Positions 8,180 to 16,692 of a stretch of DNA of 64,000 nt are shown piece after piece (positions within the stretch are counted from its first letter, which is position 1; every line of letters starts with the position of its first letter). Location: NCBI RefSeq assembly GCF_029240215.1, contig NZ_JARBTK010000008.1, positions 58,559-122,558 of the forward strand. Direction: 5' to 3'. The notes beneath the pieces are model-generated. The model was not told where the DNA came from, did not search any database, and was given only the letters and a program-made list of their open reading frames with translations. A program made the translations under genes and the position numbers. Origin of the DNA: Chryseobacterium sp. (GTDB taxonomy: Bacteria > Bacteroidota > Bacteroidia > Flavobacteriales > Weeksellaceae).

Positions 8180-9064
8180 ATGAACAAGTGGAAAGGTAAA
8201 TCTAAAGGGACGATATCAGGATATAGAATATTCGTCTGGTGTATTAGAAATATTGGGATCAGGAGTTCTTATTTTGTGCTTTATTTTGTTGCTGCTTACT
8301 ACTTTTTGTTCGAAAAAAAGAGCAATCAATACATTTCATATTATTTCAAAAAGCGACTCAATTATAACTTCTGGAGAACGATAATTTCCAGATATAAAAG
8401 TTACTTTACATTCGGAACCGTTTTGATTGATAAAACTGCTATTTCTGCAGGATTGAGGGATAAATTTACCTATGAATTTGATGGAGTTGAAAATCTTAAA
8501 AATCTTTTAACCGAAAAAAAAGGCGGTGTTTTAATCAGTGCTCACATCGGAAACTTCGAAATTGCGGAACATTTTTTTGCTGATATTGATTTTGACTGTC
8601 AGATTAATTTAGTGACAACAGATCAAGAAGTTACAGTTATTAAAGAATATCTCGACAGCGTTACCGTTAAAAAAAGCAATATTAAATTCATTTATGTGAA
8701 AGATGATATGTCGCATATTTTTGACATCAATGAGGCATTGTCCAAAAACGAATTGATTTGTTTCACGGGTGACCGTTATTTTGAAGGTTCAAAATTTCTT
8801 GAGGCAGACCTACTCGGAAAAAGTGCGAAATTTCCTGCAGGTCCTTTTCTCATTGCATCCAGATTGGGAGTTCCGGTCGTTTATGTTTATGTAATGAAAG
8901 AGAAAAACCTTCATTATCATTTGTACGCAAGAGTCGCTCAACAAGTGAAAAAACGCGATGCACAAGGGCTTTTAAACTCTTACGTTCAAAATTTGGAGTC
9001 AATGATCAAAAAATATCCGCTCCAGTGGTTCAATTATTTTGATTTTTGGGATGATGTAGATTAA
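8180..9064 (+). CDS. LpxL/HtrB-like acyltransferase
   Basis: The 294-residue protein belongs to the lysophospholipid/lipid A acyltransferase superfamily. It has an N-terminal hydrophobic segment (YFVLYFVAAYYFLF), the catalytic HX4E motif in SAHIGNFEIAEHFF, a GDRYF segment, and LIASRLGVPVVYVYV. Family members move an acyl chain from ACP to a lipid at the inner membrane. In aryl polyene and flexirubin clusters such an enzyme is a plausible candidate for transferring the aryl polyenoyl chain from ACP to its acceptor, here perhaps the dialkylresorcinol. The specific acceptor is inference. Confidence 0.85.
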   Translation: MNKWKGKSKGTISGYRIFVWCIRNIGIRSSYFVLYFVAAYYFLFEKKSNQYISYYFKKRLNYNFWRTIISRYKSYFTFGTVLIDKTAISAGLRDKFTYEFDGVENLKNLLTEKKGGVLISAHIGNFEIAEHFFADIDFDCQINLVTTDQEVTVIKEYLDSVTVKKSNIKFIYVKDDMSHIFDINEALSKNELICFTGDRYFEGSKFLEADLLGKSAKFPAGPFLIASRLGVPVVYVYVMKEKNLHYHLYARVAQQVKKRDAQGLLNSYVQNLESMIKKYPLQWFNYFDFWDDVD

Positions 9065-9160
9065 ATTTTTCTACATTTACCCATTGAAAAACTAAGTAAA
9101 ACTCAAATCATTAACATCAATTATCGTTAAGTATTCTTTGTTCCTAATTATTCACAAAGC

Positions 9161-9211
9161 TTGTCATTCCTAAGGAATCTAAGCGACGCTGAGATGCTTT
9201 CAGCATGACAA
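9161..9211. repeat. REP-like element with TTGTCAT / ATGACAA ends
   Basis: The element begins TTGTCATTCC and ends CATGACAA, an inverted terminal match, with CTAAGGAATCT inside. The same end words occur at 16576-16656 and, diverged, at 10801-10879, so this is one of at least three copies of a repeat family in this window. Confidence 0.65.
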
Positions 9212-9247
9212 AAGAACTGCTTAACTTTAAAAGAATATCTTTCTCCT

Positions 9248-10789
9248 TTGAAAAAAGAATACGACATATTGGTCATCGGCAGCGGATTGGGAGGTCTTGT
9301 TTCAGCTCTTATTTTGGCGAAAGAAGGCTTAAAGGTCTGTGTTCTGGAGAAAAACAATCAATACGGCGGAAATTTACAGACATTTTCAAGAGATAAATTA
9401 ATTTTTGACACCGGAGTTCATTATCTTGGTGGACTGTCACAAGGTCAGAACCTGCATCAGTTTTTCTCTTATCTTGAAATCATAGACGATCTGCAAATCC
9501 GGAAAATGGATGAAGACGGTTATGATAGAATTACTTTCGGAGATGATAAAATTGAATATCCTCATGCTCAAGGTTACGAAAATTTTGTTGAGCAATTATC
9601 TAAACAATTTCCTGAGGAAAGAGAAAATGTAGAAAATTACTGTGAAGAAATTCAGAGAGTTTGCAATCATTTTCCGAGATACAATATTGTTGGGAAAGAT
9701 CATTACAACGAAGAAATTCTTCATTTAAACACAAAAAGATTTATCGAATCGATCACTTCAGATCAAAAATTACAGGCTGTTTTATTGGGTTCAAATTTTC
9801 TGTATGCGGGAGATTCTGAGAACATTCCTTTTTACGTTCATGCCTTAACGGTAAATTCTTACATTCAAAGTGCTTATAAATGTGTAAAAGGCGGAAGTCA
9901 GATTTCAAAACTTTTAATCAGAAAACTAAGAGAATACGGAGCAAATGTTTATAAACATTCCGAAGTTTCTGAAATGATTTTTAATGAAAATAATGTCTTA
10001 AGCTCAGTAAGAACAGCCGAAGGTAAAGAATATTCCGCAAAACAGTTTATTTCAAATATTGAAATCCGTTCAGCTTTAAAGCTGATTGGTGAAAAAAGAC
10101 TGAAAAAATCTTTTCTGAACAGAATTCTGAGTTGGGAACCTGTTTCATCTTGTTTCAGTGTTTATTTGGTTTTAAAGCCCGATTCTATTGTTAATTTCAA
10201 TCATAATATTTATCATTTTTCATCTGAAGAAATGGTGTGGAATGCTTTTAAATATAAAAAAGAAAACTGGCCTGAAACGTACATGCTGTCGTCAACTCCT
10301 GCAAAACAATATCCGGAATTTGCAGAAAGTCTGACTGCAATTTCCTATATGGACTTTGATGAGGTTAAAGAATGGCAAAATACATTTAACACTATTGCGG
10401 ACGAGCATGAACGCGGAAAGCAATACGAAAAATTTAAGCTTGAAAAAGCAGAAAAAATGATTGATGCCTTGGAAAAGAAAATTCCTGACCTGAGAGAATC
10501 TATCAAAAGCATTTATACTTCTTCTCCGCTGTCTTACCGTGATTATATCGGAAGTTTCGGCGGAAATATGTATGGTTATGTCAAAACCTCGGAAAACCCT
10601 TTAAAAACAATGGTTTCTCCACGCACCAAAATTGATAATTTATTTCTGACCGGGCAATCTGTCAACATGCACGGGATTTTAGGCTGCACAATCGGTGCTT
10701 TTAATACCTGTGCGGAAATTTTGGGTAAAGAACTGATCGATGATCGATTGACACAAATGATTAATAAAAATAAAAGTGAAGAAAAATAG
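9248..10789 (+). CDS. Phytoene-desaturase-like NAD(P)/FAD oxidoreductase
   Basis: The 513-residue flavoprotein starts with a Rossmann FAD motif (DILVIGSGLGGLVSALILA) and an acidic ribose-binding end (CVLEKN), has the CrtI-type GGNLQTF and DTGVHYLGG segments, and closes with the FAD-contact stretch LTGQSVNMHGILGCTIGA. CrtI relatives desaturate or isomerise polyenes. In a flexirubin cluster the substrate should be the polyene or resorcinol intermediate, not phytoene. The start is TTG 9248, since no ATG precedes the FAD motif. Its end overlaps the next gene by 14 bases. Confidence 0.85.
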   Translation: MKKEYDILVIGSGLGGLVSALILAKEGLKVCVLEKNNQYGGNLQTFSRDKLIFDTGVHYLGGLSQGQNLHQFFSYLEIIDDLQIRKMDEDGYDRITFGDDKIEYPHAQGYENFVEQLSKQFPEERENVENYCEEIQRVCNHFPRYNIVGKDHYNEEILHLNTKRFIESITSDQKLQAVLLGSNFLYAGDSENIPFYVHALTVNSYIQSAYKCVKGGSQISKLLIRKLREYGANVYKHSEVSEMIFNENNVLSSVRTAEGKEYSAKQFISNIEIRSALKLIGEKRLKKSFLNRILSWEPVSSCFSVYLVLKPDSIVNFNHNIYHFSSEEMVWNAFKYKKENWPETYMLSSTPAKQYPEFAESLTAISYMDFDEVKEWQNTFNTIADEHERGKQYEKFKLEKAEKMIDALEKKIPDLRESIKSIYTSSPLSYRDYIGSFGGNMYGYVKTSENPLKTMVSPRTKIDNLFLTGQSVNMHGILGCTIGAFNTCAEILGKELIDDRLTQMINKNKSEEK

Positions 10790-12521
10790 TATGTGGAATG
10801 CTGTCATTAAGAATGGAACAAAGTGGAGTGAAGAATCCAGATTGACAGGCATAGATTTCTCCTTTCGTCAAAATGACATTGGAAAAATCATTTTTTTTAT
10901 TGTTTTAATACTCAATTTCACAGCTTGTGGTGTCAGAAAATCTATCAAACACGTTCCGGATGTACAGCAATATTCTTTAGAAATTCCGAAGGTCAATACT
11001 ATCAATGACTCAACTTTTAGTTTTAATCAAAATTATTTAACCAAAAACAAACAACAGCTTTGGGAATTGTACGTCAAGGGAAATCCTTTACAATTAGGTT
11101 ATAACAATGGAGCTTTAACGCAACCTTTAATGCAGAAACAGGAAGATATTTTCTTTTCTAAAGTGGAAGGCTTTGTGCCTTCAAAATTTAAGCAGAATCT
11201 TTTAAGAGGTTTCCTGAAATGGTACAATCGCAAAATGTATCTTAATATCAAAGAAGAAGACCAGGTAGAATTGTACGGATTATCTCAATATTCATCGAAT
11301 AAGTTTGATTTTATTGCTCCGAAATTTCTAAGAAGTATGTATTTGCACGGTGCTCACGATATTGGTCACGCAATGCAGGATTTGGCGATGGTTGGTTGTA
11401 CTTCTCTTGCAGTTTGGAATGAAAATACAGAAGACGGAGATTTACTGATCGGCAGAAACTTCGATTTCTATGTCGGTGATGATTTTGCTAAAAATAAATT
11501 GGTAGAATTCGTAGAACCGGAAAGCGGAATTCCATATCTATCGGTAAGCTGGCCAGGAATGATTGGTGTGGTTTCCGGAATGAATAAAGAAGGGATTACC
11601 GTAACGATCAATGCAGGTAAATCAAAAATTCCGTTGACGGCAAAGACTCCGATTTCTTTGGTGACGAGGGAGATTTTACAGTATGCAAAAAATATTGACG
11701 AAGCGATAGCGATTGCAAAAAAGAGAAAAGTTTTTGTTTCCGAATCTATTTTGGTGGGTAGCGCAAATGATAAAAATGCTGTAATCATCGAAGTTTCTCC
11801 GGACAATTTTGGAGTCTACAGAGTTGAGAATTCGGGTAAAGTTTTTTGCACCAATCATTTTCAGTCAGAAGCATATAAAGATGATAAACGAAATCAAAAA
11901 CATATTATAGAAAGCCATTCCGAATATCGTTATGAAAAACTTCAGGAACTTTTGCAGGAAAATAAAAAGCTGAACCCTGAAAAAATGGCTTTGATCTTAA
12001 GAGATAAATCAGGATTGAAAGATAAAAAAATTGGTTATGGAAACGAAAAGGCGATCAATCAGCTTTTGGCTCATCACGCTGTTATTTTTTCGCCTCAGAA
12101 AAAATTAGTTTGGGTTTCTTCAAATCCTTATCAATTGGGCGAATTTGTATGTTATGATCTGAATGAAATTTTTTCGGATAAAAGATTGAAAAGTGGAGAG
12201 TTTGCAAAATCAGAATTGAATATTGCAAAAGATCCTTTTGTAGATTCTCAGGAATTTAAAAATTACGAAGAATACAAAAGGCTGAGTTCTCAGTTTGAAG
12301 AAGATAAAATCATTTCCGAAGAACTTATTGACCATTATAAATCATTGAATCCCGATTTGTGGCTGGTTTATTATCAGGCTGGAAAATATTATTTCAATCA
12401 AAAAGATTATCAGAAAGCGAAAATTGAATTTGAAAAAGCTTTGACCAAGGAGATTACCACGGTTCCGGATAAAGAAAATGTTGAGAAATATTTAAAGAAG
12501 ACTTTAAAAAAGTTGAAGTAA
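10776..12521 (+). CDS. C45-type Ntn hydrolase/acyltransferase lipoprotein with C-terminal TPR
   Basis: The 581-residue protein has a hydrophobic stretch and lipobox (LNFTAC, Cys51), then a C45 (acyl-CoA:6-APA acyltransferase-like) domain. MVGCTSLAVW places the candidate nucleophile at Cys208, where these enzymes cleave themselves; IGRNFDFY and GMNKEGITVTINAG follow as in the family. Residues ~520-560 look like a TPR (YQAGKYYFNQKDYQKAKIEF). It should sit in the periplasm on a membrane and act as an amidase, esterase or acyltransferase. The first ~35 residues are encoded by a dispersed repeat (10801-10879), so GTG 10776 may not be the native start. Confidence 0.78.
   Translation: MKKNSMWNAVIKNGTKWSEESRLTGIDFSFRQNDIGKIIFFIVLILNFTACGVRKSIKHVPDVQQYSLEIPKVNTINDSTFSFNQNYLTKNKQQLWELYVKGNPLQLGYNNGALTQPLMQKQEDIFFSKVEGFVPSKFKQNLLRGFLKWYNRKMYLNIKEEDQVELYGLSQYSSNKFDFIAPKFLRSMYLHGAHDIGHAMQDLAMVGCTSLAVWNENTEDGDLLIGRNFDFYVGDDFAKNKLVEFVEPESGIPYLSVSWPGMIGVVSGMNKEGITVTINAGKSKIPLTAKTPISLVTREILQYAKNIDEAIAIAKKRKVFVSESILVGSANDKNAVIIEVSPDNFGVYRVENSGKVFCTNHFQSEAYKDDKRNQKHIIESHSEYRYEKLQELLQENKKLNPEKMALILRDKSGLKDKKIGYGNEKAINQLLAHHAVIFSPQKKLVWVSSNPYQLGEFVCYDLNEIFSDKRLKSGEFAKSELNIAKDPFVDSQEFKNYEEYKRLSSQFEEDKIISEELIDHYKSLNPDLWLVYYQAGKYYFNQKDYQKAKIEFEKALTKEITTVPDKENVEKYLKKTLKKLK
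10801..10879. repeat. REP-like element inside the 5' end of the C45 gene
   Basis: CTGTCATT at the left and AATGACATT at the right form inverted ends, with GAATGGAACAAAGTGGAGTG and GAATCC inside. On the reverse strand it reads TGTCATTTTGACGAAAGGAG, a variant of the elements at 9161 and 16576. It is read in frame as residues ~9-35 of the downstream protein if GTG 10776 is the start. Confidence 0.6.
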
Positions 12522-12531
12522 TTTAAAAAAA

Positions 12532-13704
12532 TTAGTTATTCTCAGGACTTACTTTATTTAAAAAAAGAAAAGCTGCAATTCCCGAAATAAAAGACATTGT
12601 AGTTGCTAAAATCAAACTTCCGATCACATATTGCAGAAGATGATTTTTTACCAGATCAAAATTCAGTTCCTGACTCATAATATTACTGTCACCGCTCACA
12701 AAAGGTGCTCCCAAAAACAAAGAAGCAGCAATAATAAATGGAATAAATGGTGGTAAACTGACATTTGATGCTACAAAAGCCAGAACTTTATTGAGTTTAA
12801 AAAGTACAGACAGAGAAATGACCAGCAATGTATGAAATCCCCAAAAAGGAGAAAGACCGATGAAAACCCCAAGTGAAATTGAAAATGCTTTGATTCGGTT
12901 GCTTCCATCACTTTCCAGAACGTCTTCTTTGATGAATCTCTTAAAGCTTTTTTTTTTGAAATTATTGATAAAATTTCTCGGAATAATATAGACTAAAGTG
13001 ATGAAAACCAGAATGGTATTCAGAATACTGATTCTCGTGAAATCTTTAAATGGTCTGAAATGTGAAACTCTTTCCGCCGGATCGTACAGAACTTTTATAG
13101 GAACGTTTTTCACAGGAATATGCCGCCACGCGGTTCTTACGATAATCTCGATTTCAAACTCAAATTTTGGCGTAAAATATTTCTTTGGGATTTTATGTAA
13201 AGGATATAATCTGTAGCCGGATTGCGTGTCTTCCAGCTTAATTCCGGTCTCAAACCAAAACCAGAAATTAGAAAAACGGTTTCCGAAGCTGCTTTTTTTA
13301 GGAATTCCGTCTTGTGACATATTTCGGTTTCCAATCAATAGAACGTCTTCGTTTTCATTCAATAAAGCCTCCACAAAAACAGGAATGTCGTCGGGATAAT
13401 GTTGTCCGTCAGAATCAATCGTGATTGCGTGATGGTAATCCAACTCTTTTGCCTTTCTGAAACCGATTTTCAAACCATTTCCTTTTCCTTTGTTTTGAGG
13501 TAAATTGATGGTGGAAATCTGAGAATAGGTCTTCAAAATTTGTGAAGTAGAATCTGTAGATCCATCGTTGATGACAATGATGTTTTTGGTGTACTCCAAA
13601 ACACCGTCAATCACTCTTCTCAGTGTTTTTTCGTTGTTGTACGTTGGGATGAGGATGCAGATTTTCCTTTCGGAAATTGCATTTTGTACTTCAGAAAGTG
13701 TCAT
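12532..13704 (-). CDS. GT2 glycosyltransferase fused to DUF2062
   Basis: The 390-residue protein has an N-terminal GT-A fold of the dolichyl-phosphate-mannose synthase type: ILIPTYNNEKTL, INDGSTDST, and the metal-binding TIDSDGQHYPDD. The C-terminal ~150 residues contain several membrane helices with SISLGVFIGLSPFWGFHT, the DUF2062 signature. It should transfer a sugar, or act on a polyprenyl phosphate, at the inner membrane. Such a gene recurs in flexirubin and aryl polyene clusters, but its exact role is not known to me. Its start abuts the upstream gene's stop (TAAATG), and it ends ten bases from the convergent C45 gene. Confidence 0.88.
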   Translation of the reverse strand: MTLSEVQNAISERKICILIPTYNNEKTLRRVIDGVLEYTKNIIVINDGSTDSTSQILKTYSQISTINLPQNKGKGNGLKIGFRKAKELDYHHAITIDSDGQHYPDDIPVFVEALLNENEDVLLIGNRNMSQDGIPKKSSFGNRFSNFWFWFETGIKLEDTQSGYRLYPLHKIPKKYFTPKFEFEIEIIVRTAWRHIPVKNVPIKVLYDPAERVSHFRPFKDFTRISILNTILVFITLVYIIPRNFINNFKKKSFKRFIKEDVLESDGSNRIKAFSISLGVFIGLSPFWGFHTLLVISLSVLFKLNKVLAFVASNVSLPPFIPFIIAASLFLGAPFVSGDSNIMSQELNFDLVKNHLLQYVIGSLILATTMSFISGIAAFLFLNKVSPENN

Positions 13705-14190
13705 TTATTTTAATGAATTTTTTTCTGTTGCGGTCATCGTTTTAGACTGCATTGCAAATTTCCTGATGTAGGTTTTCAGTGAGGCGTTTTGTTTGCTGTA
13801 ATTGCTGAGTAGAAAGGTTTTGTCTTCTTTCAGATTCTTATTATACCCAACAATTTTCGGGATGTTTTCCTGAACGCTCATTCTTATCACACGCAGTTCT
13901 GCATTATTTGGATTGTTTTTGATAATGCTTTCCAGACTTGTAGCTCCGGATTTTACAAAAGATTTTCTCTTATTCTTTTCAGTGGTTACTTTGGCTTCAA
14001 GTATATTTGCAGCGGCTTTATATGCTGAAATTACAGGGTCTGAAGATGATTTTTTATCAGCAATTCCGATAAAGTTTTTTGCACCTTCAACAGATAGATT
14101 GGCTTTTGAATAAGAATTTCTCAAAGCTTCTAAATCACCACTTTGAAAAAATAAAAATAAACCGGCTAGTAAAGAAAATAGGAGTTTCAT
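13705..14190 (-). CDS. Secreted hypothetical protein of the pigment operon
   Basis: The 161-residue protein has an N-terminal signal-like segment (MKLLFSLLAGLFLFFQSGD) and a mainly helical Lys/Ser-rich body. I do not recognise a named domain. It overlaps the dehydratase gene by ATGA and abuts the GT2 gene, so it is translated as part of the operon. A periplasmic accessory role in pigment export or assembly is inference. Confidence 0.75.
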   Translation of the reverse strand: MKLLFSLLAGLFLFFQSGDLEALRNSYSKANLSVEGAKNFIGIADKKSSSDPVISAYKAAANILEAKVTTEKNKRKSFVKSGATSLESIIKNNPNNAELRVIRMSVQENIPKIVGYNKNLKEDKTFLLSNYSKQNASLKTYIRKFAMQSKTMTATEKNSLK

Positions 14191-14561
14191 ATTTTAGTAT
14201 AATTGACTGACATTTTTAATGCAATAGTCTCGCCAAAAGAAGTTGTATTTTTTACTTTAATTTCAGTTTCACCTTCGTTAATATCCAATTGCATCGTTAA
14301 ATCAGGCGTTTCAAAAGGATTGATGATCGCCATAAACTTCACGTTTGAAGCAGATTTCAGAAACAATTTTTTTCCAACAAACTCTTCTGTCAGCTCTTTT
14401 ACGATCTGCATCATACAAACTCCCGGCGTCACAGGATTTCCCGGAAAATGACCTTTAAAAATATCGTGATCTTTATTCAAAGAAATTTTCGCAGTATAAC
14501 TTCCGTTTTCTGCTTTTTCGTAGTTTTCTAAAGTATAAAAATCTGTAAGTATGGTTTGCAT
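14187..14561 (-). CDS. 3-hydroxyacyl-ACP dehydratase (FabZ-like hotdog)
   Basis: The 124-residue hotdog protein carries FKGHFPGNPVTPGVCMMQ, the FabZ/FabA active-site helix with catalytic His in GHFPG. FabZ has Glu in the downstream helix; here that stretch reads MMQIVKELTEE, so the acidic partner may be shifted. It should dehydrate 3-hydroxyacyl-ACP to the trans-enoyl form, building the conjugated polyene as no enoyl reductase is present. It overlaps its downstream neighbour by ATGA. Confidence 0.85.
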   Translation of the reverse strand: MQTILTDFYTLENYEKAENGSYTAKISLNKDHDIFKGHFPGNPVTPGVCMMQIVKELTEEFVGKKLFLKSASNVKFMAIINPFETPDLTMQLDINEGETEIKVKNTTSFGETIALKMSVNYTKI

Positions 14562-14563
14562 TT

Positions 14564-15199
14564 TTATTTGTTTTCAGTGATTTGAAATAGTTTGATATTG
14601 ATTTTAAAATCTTTGTGCTGAAGATTGATAACCTCTGCAAAAGTAGTTTTTTTTGCCTCAAAAGTAAAATCGATTTTCTCTTTATTATTCTGTGTGTAAA
14701 TGATTTGATTTAACAAACCATTTTCTTTATCGAAAAACAGATAATATTGTTTTTTATCAAATTTCGAAAGATAAATTTTGGAATCGTCATTCTCAAAACT
14801 TTCTTTTACAGGAAATTTTTGCCTTAATAATTCCTGAAAGTCATTTTTCAGGAAATTAATGACCATTTTTTTATCTAAATCTGCCAAAACATAATTAAGT
14901 TTAAAATCATTTTCAGATATTTCAAAATCGATCATTTTATTACCGAAATCCGAAGTCATCACAACCCGGTGCGTGGTTTCGGAGATTTTTTTAATGATTA
15001 AAATTCCGCTGATGTGATTTTTATAAACATCCATCTGGCATTTATAAACATAATCTTCTTTGGATGAAAAATAGAGATTTTCGACCGTTTTTTCTGTATT
15101 AGAAACTGGTTTTGCATCTTTTAACTGATACGATTTACAGGAAATCATCAGCAAAAGAATTGAACTATAAACTAAACTCAGAAGCAGGAATCGGCGCAT
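14564..15199 (-). CDS. Lipoprotein, probable LolB-like outer-membrane carrier
   Basis: From ATG 15199 the protein is 211 residues and starts MRRFLLLSLVYSSILLLMISCKS, a lipoprotein signal with lipobox MISC. The rest is beta-rich, consistent with a LolA/LolB or DUF4292-type lipid-binding fold, though identity is too low to be sure. Aryl polyene clusters usually carry a LolA-like protein with a partner lipoprotein; this fits the partner. An upstream TTG at 15223 would add eight residues. It overlaps the end of the LolA-like gene by 35 bases. Confidence 0.7.
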   Translation of the reverse strand: MRRFLLLSLVYSSILLLMISCKSYQLKDAKPVSNTEKTVENLYFSSKEDYVYKCQMDVYKNHISGILIIKKISETTHRVVMTSDFGNKMIDFEISENDFKLNYVLADLDKKMVINFLKNDFQELLRQKFPVKESFENDDSKIYLSKFDKKQYYLFFDKENGLLNQIIYTQNNKEKIDFTFEAKKTTFAEVINLQHKDFKINIKLFQITENK

Positions 15200-15791
15200 T
15201 GATTTTTGTGTTTTTGAAAACAATATTCGTTGTATCGCCCGAAGCTTCGGTCATATTTACCTGTGAAACTGTTGACTGATTCTTAGGAAAATGAAGTTCG
15301 ATCTGTTTAATATATTTCAAAAGCTGAGCAGACTTCGGGGTGAATTTCGCAATATTAGAACTTGAATTTTTCAAATAAACTACAGAAAATTCTGGATCGC
15401 TGAACATTTTTCCGTTTGAACTTCCAACGATTAATTTATTAATTTTCTCAAAAGTTTTGCTCTTTGCATCGACAGATGATTTTTTCCCCTGATCATTGAT
15501 GAAAATTTTATTTTCCTTAAAAACGATGCTGTATTGATAAGGTTTTGTGTATTTCCAACTCAACATATTCGGAGATTTCAGAGACATTCTTCCGTAAGTA
15601 ACGATGCTTTTATCCAAAAAATCCATCTTTTTGGTTTGAGCGAAATCGCTTTGCAGAGTTTTTATTTCTTTTGTTTCGGAAGAAATTTTTGTCACAAATG
15701 CTTTTGCTTCTGCTCCGGTCATTGCCGTATTCTGAGCAAAAACGAAACCTGAAATTAATAAAAATGCTCCGAAAGCTATATTTTTAATCAT
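15165..15791 (-). CDS. LolA-like periplasmic carrier
   Basis: The 208-residue secreted protein (MIKNIAFGAFLLISGFVFAQ) has LolA hallmarks: a short helix, then TLQSDFAQTKKMDFLDKS, SPNMLSWKYTKPYQYSIVF and DQGKK. LolA carries hydrophobic molecules through the periplasm. As a cluster-specific copy next to a LolB-like lipoprotein, it may ferry the hydrophobic pigment to the outer membrane. The function is inferred from position. Confidence 0.85.
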   Translation of the reverse strand: MIKNIAFGAFLLISGFVFAQNTAMTGAEAKAFVTKISSETKEIKTLQSDFAQTKKMDFLDKSIVTYGRMSLKSPNMLSWKYTKPYQYSIVFKENKIFINDQGKKSSVDAKSKTFEKINKLIVGSSNGKMFSDPEFSVVYLKNSSSNIAKFTPKSAQLLKYIKQIELHFPKNQSTVSQVNMTEASGDTTNIVFKNTKINAPIPASEFSL

Positions 15792-15794
15792 TTT

Positions 15795-16538
15795 CTAAAT
15801 TTTTATAATGGAATCAACTGTACAAGTCGAATACTTTTTGTCCTTCAAAAATAACAATAATTCGACCAAAACATTGTACGTTTTCTCCGAAGTGTCGTGA
15901 AGAAGGATGATGCTTCCTTTTTTTAAATTTTTGGTTACTTTTTTTAGAATTTTCTTCTCGTCATCTGTGATCGTATCAAACGAACGAACATTCCATCCGA
16001 TACTTTTTTTGTGAGTTTTTTTGATGGCCTTTGCAATATTTGGATTGGTAACCCCAAACGGAGGACGGTATAAATTGGTTTTTATATTTCCGACTTTAGA
16101 AATAATCTCATCACATTTTTCAATTTCTTCAACCATTTTTGAAGTGGACAAAAAACCTGTATTGTTTGAATGGGAAAGCGTATGATTTCCAATCGTATGA
16201 CCTTCTGAGATAATTCTTTGAAAAATTTCAGGGTATTTTTCAATCTGTTTTCCGATACAGAAAAAAGTAGCTTTCACCTGATTTTCTTTTAAAATATCTA
16301 AAAATTTCGGAGTAAATTCAGTCGGACCATCATCAAAAGTCAAAGCAACTTCTTTGATTTTTGTCCTTTTATGAGTAATGCTGTTTACGAAATATCCTAA
16401 CGTAATATCAAAAGACCCCCAAATTACAACTGCAGAAAACATCAAAAAACAAAACAAATAAACCCAAAAACTTCCCTGAAACATATAAATAAAAATGTTG
16501 CAGAAAATATAAAATATGATAAATGGATAGTGTTTCAT
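15795..16538 (-). CDS. Polysaccharide deacetylase family protein (NodB homology)
   Basis: The 247-residue protein has two N-terminal membrane segments, then the NodB domain: ALTFDDGPTEF (metal-binding Asp and catalytic base) and IGNHTLSHSN (HxxxH metal site), LYRPPFGVTNP and SIILLHDTSEKT. Family members remove N-acetyl or O-acyl groups from glycans at the cell surface. The role in pigment formation is unclear; it is only three bases from the LolA-like gene and thus in the same operon. Confidence 0.88.
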   Translation of the reverse strand: MKHYPFIIFYIFCNIFIYMFQGSFWVYLFCFLMFSAVVIWGSFDITLGYFVNSITHKRTKIKEVALTFDDGPTEFTPKFLDILKENQVKATFFCIGKQIEKYPEIFQRIISEGHTIGNHTLSHSNNTGFLSTSKMVEEIEKCDEIISKVGNIKTNLYRPPFGVTNPNIAKAIKKTHKKSIGWNVRSFDTITDDEKKILKKVTKNLKKGSIILLHDTSEKTYNVLVELLLFLKDKKYSTCTVDSIIKI

Positions 16539-16575
16539 TTTTTATTGTTTTTGTATTAAAACTTTAACAATCTAT

Positions 16576-16656
16576 TTGTCATTCCGTAGGAATCTCGACA
16601 GTGTCTTAAATTTGCTTAGATTCCACGCTCCACTTCGTTTCGCTCTGAATGACAAA
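16576..16656. repeat. REP-like element with 10-bp inverted ends
   Basis: The element starts TTTGTCATTC and ends GAATGACAAA, exact inverted copies. Inside are CCGTAGGAATCTCGACAG and AGATTCCACGCTCCACTTCG. It lies in the gap between the CLF-like gene and the deacetylase gene and could form a long hairpin in the transcript. Confidence 0.75.
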
Positions 16657-16692
16657 GACTCTGATTATTTTCATACAAAATAATCTAATAAA

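Noticed and set aside
11468..11858. Antisense frames inside the C45 gene
   Set aside because: They overlap the Cys208 domain on the opposite strand and look like codon-use shadows.
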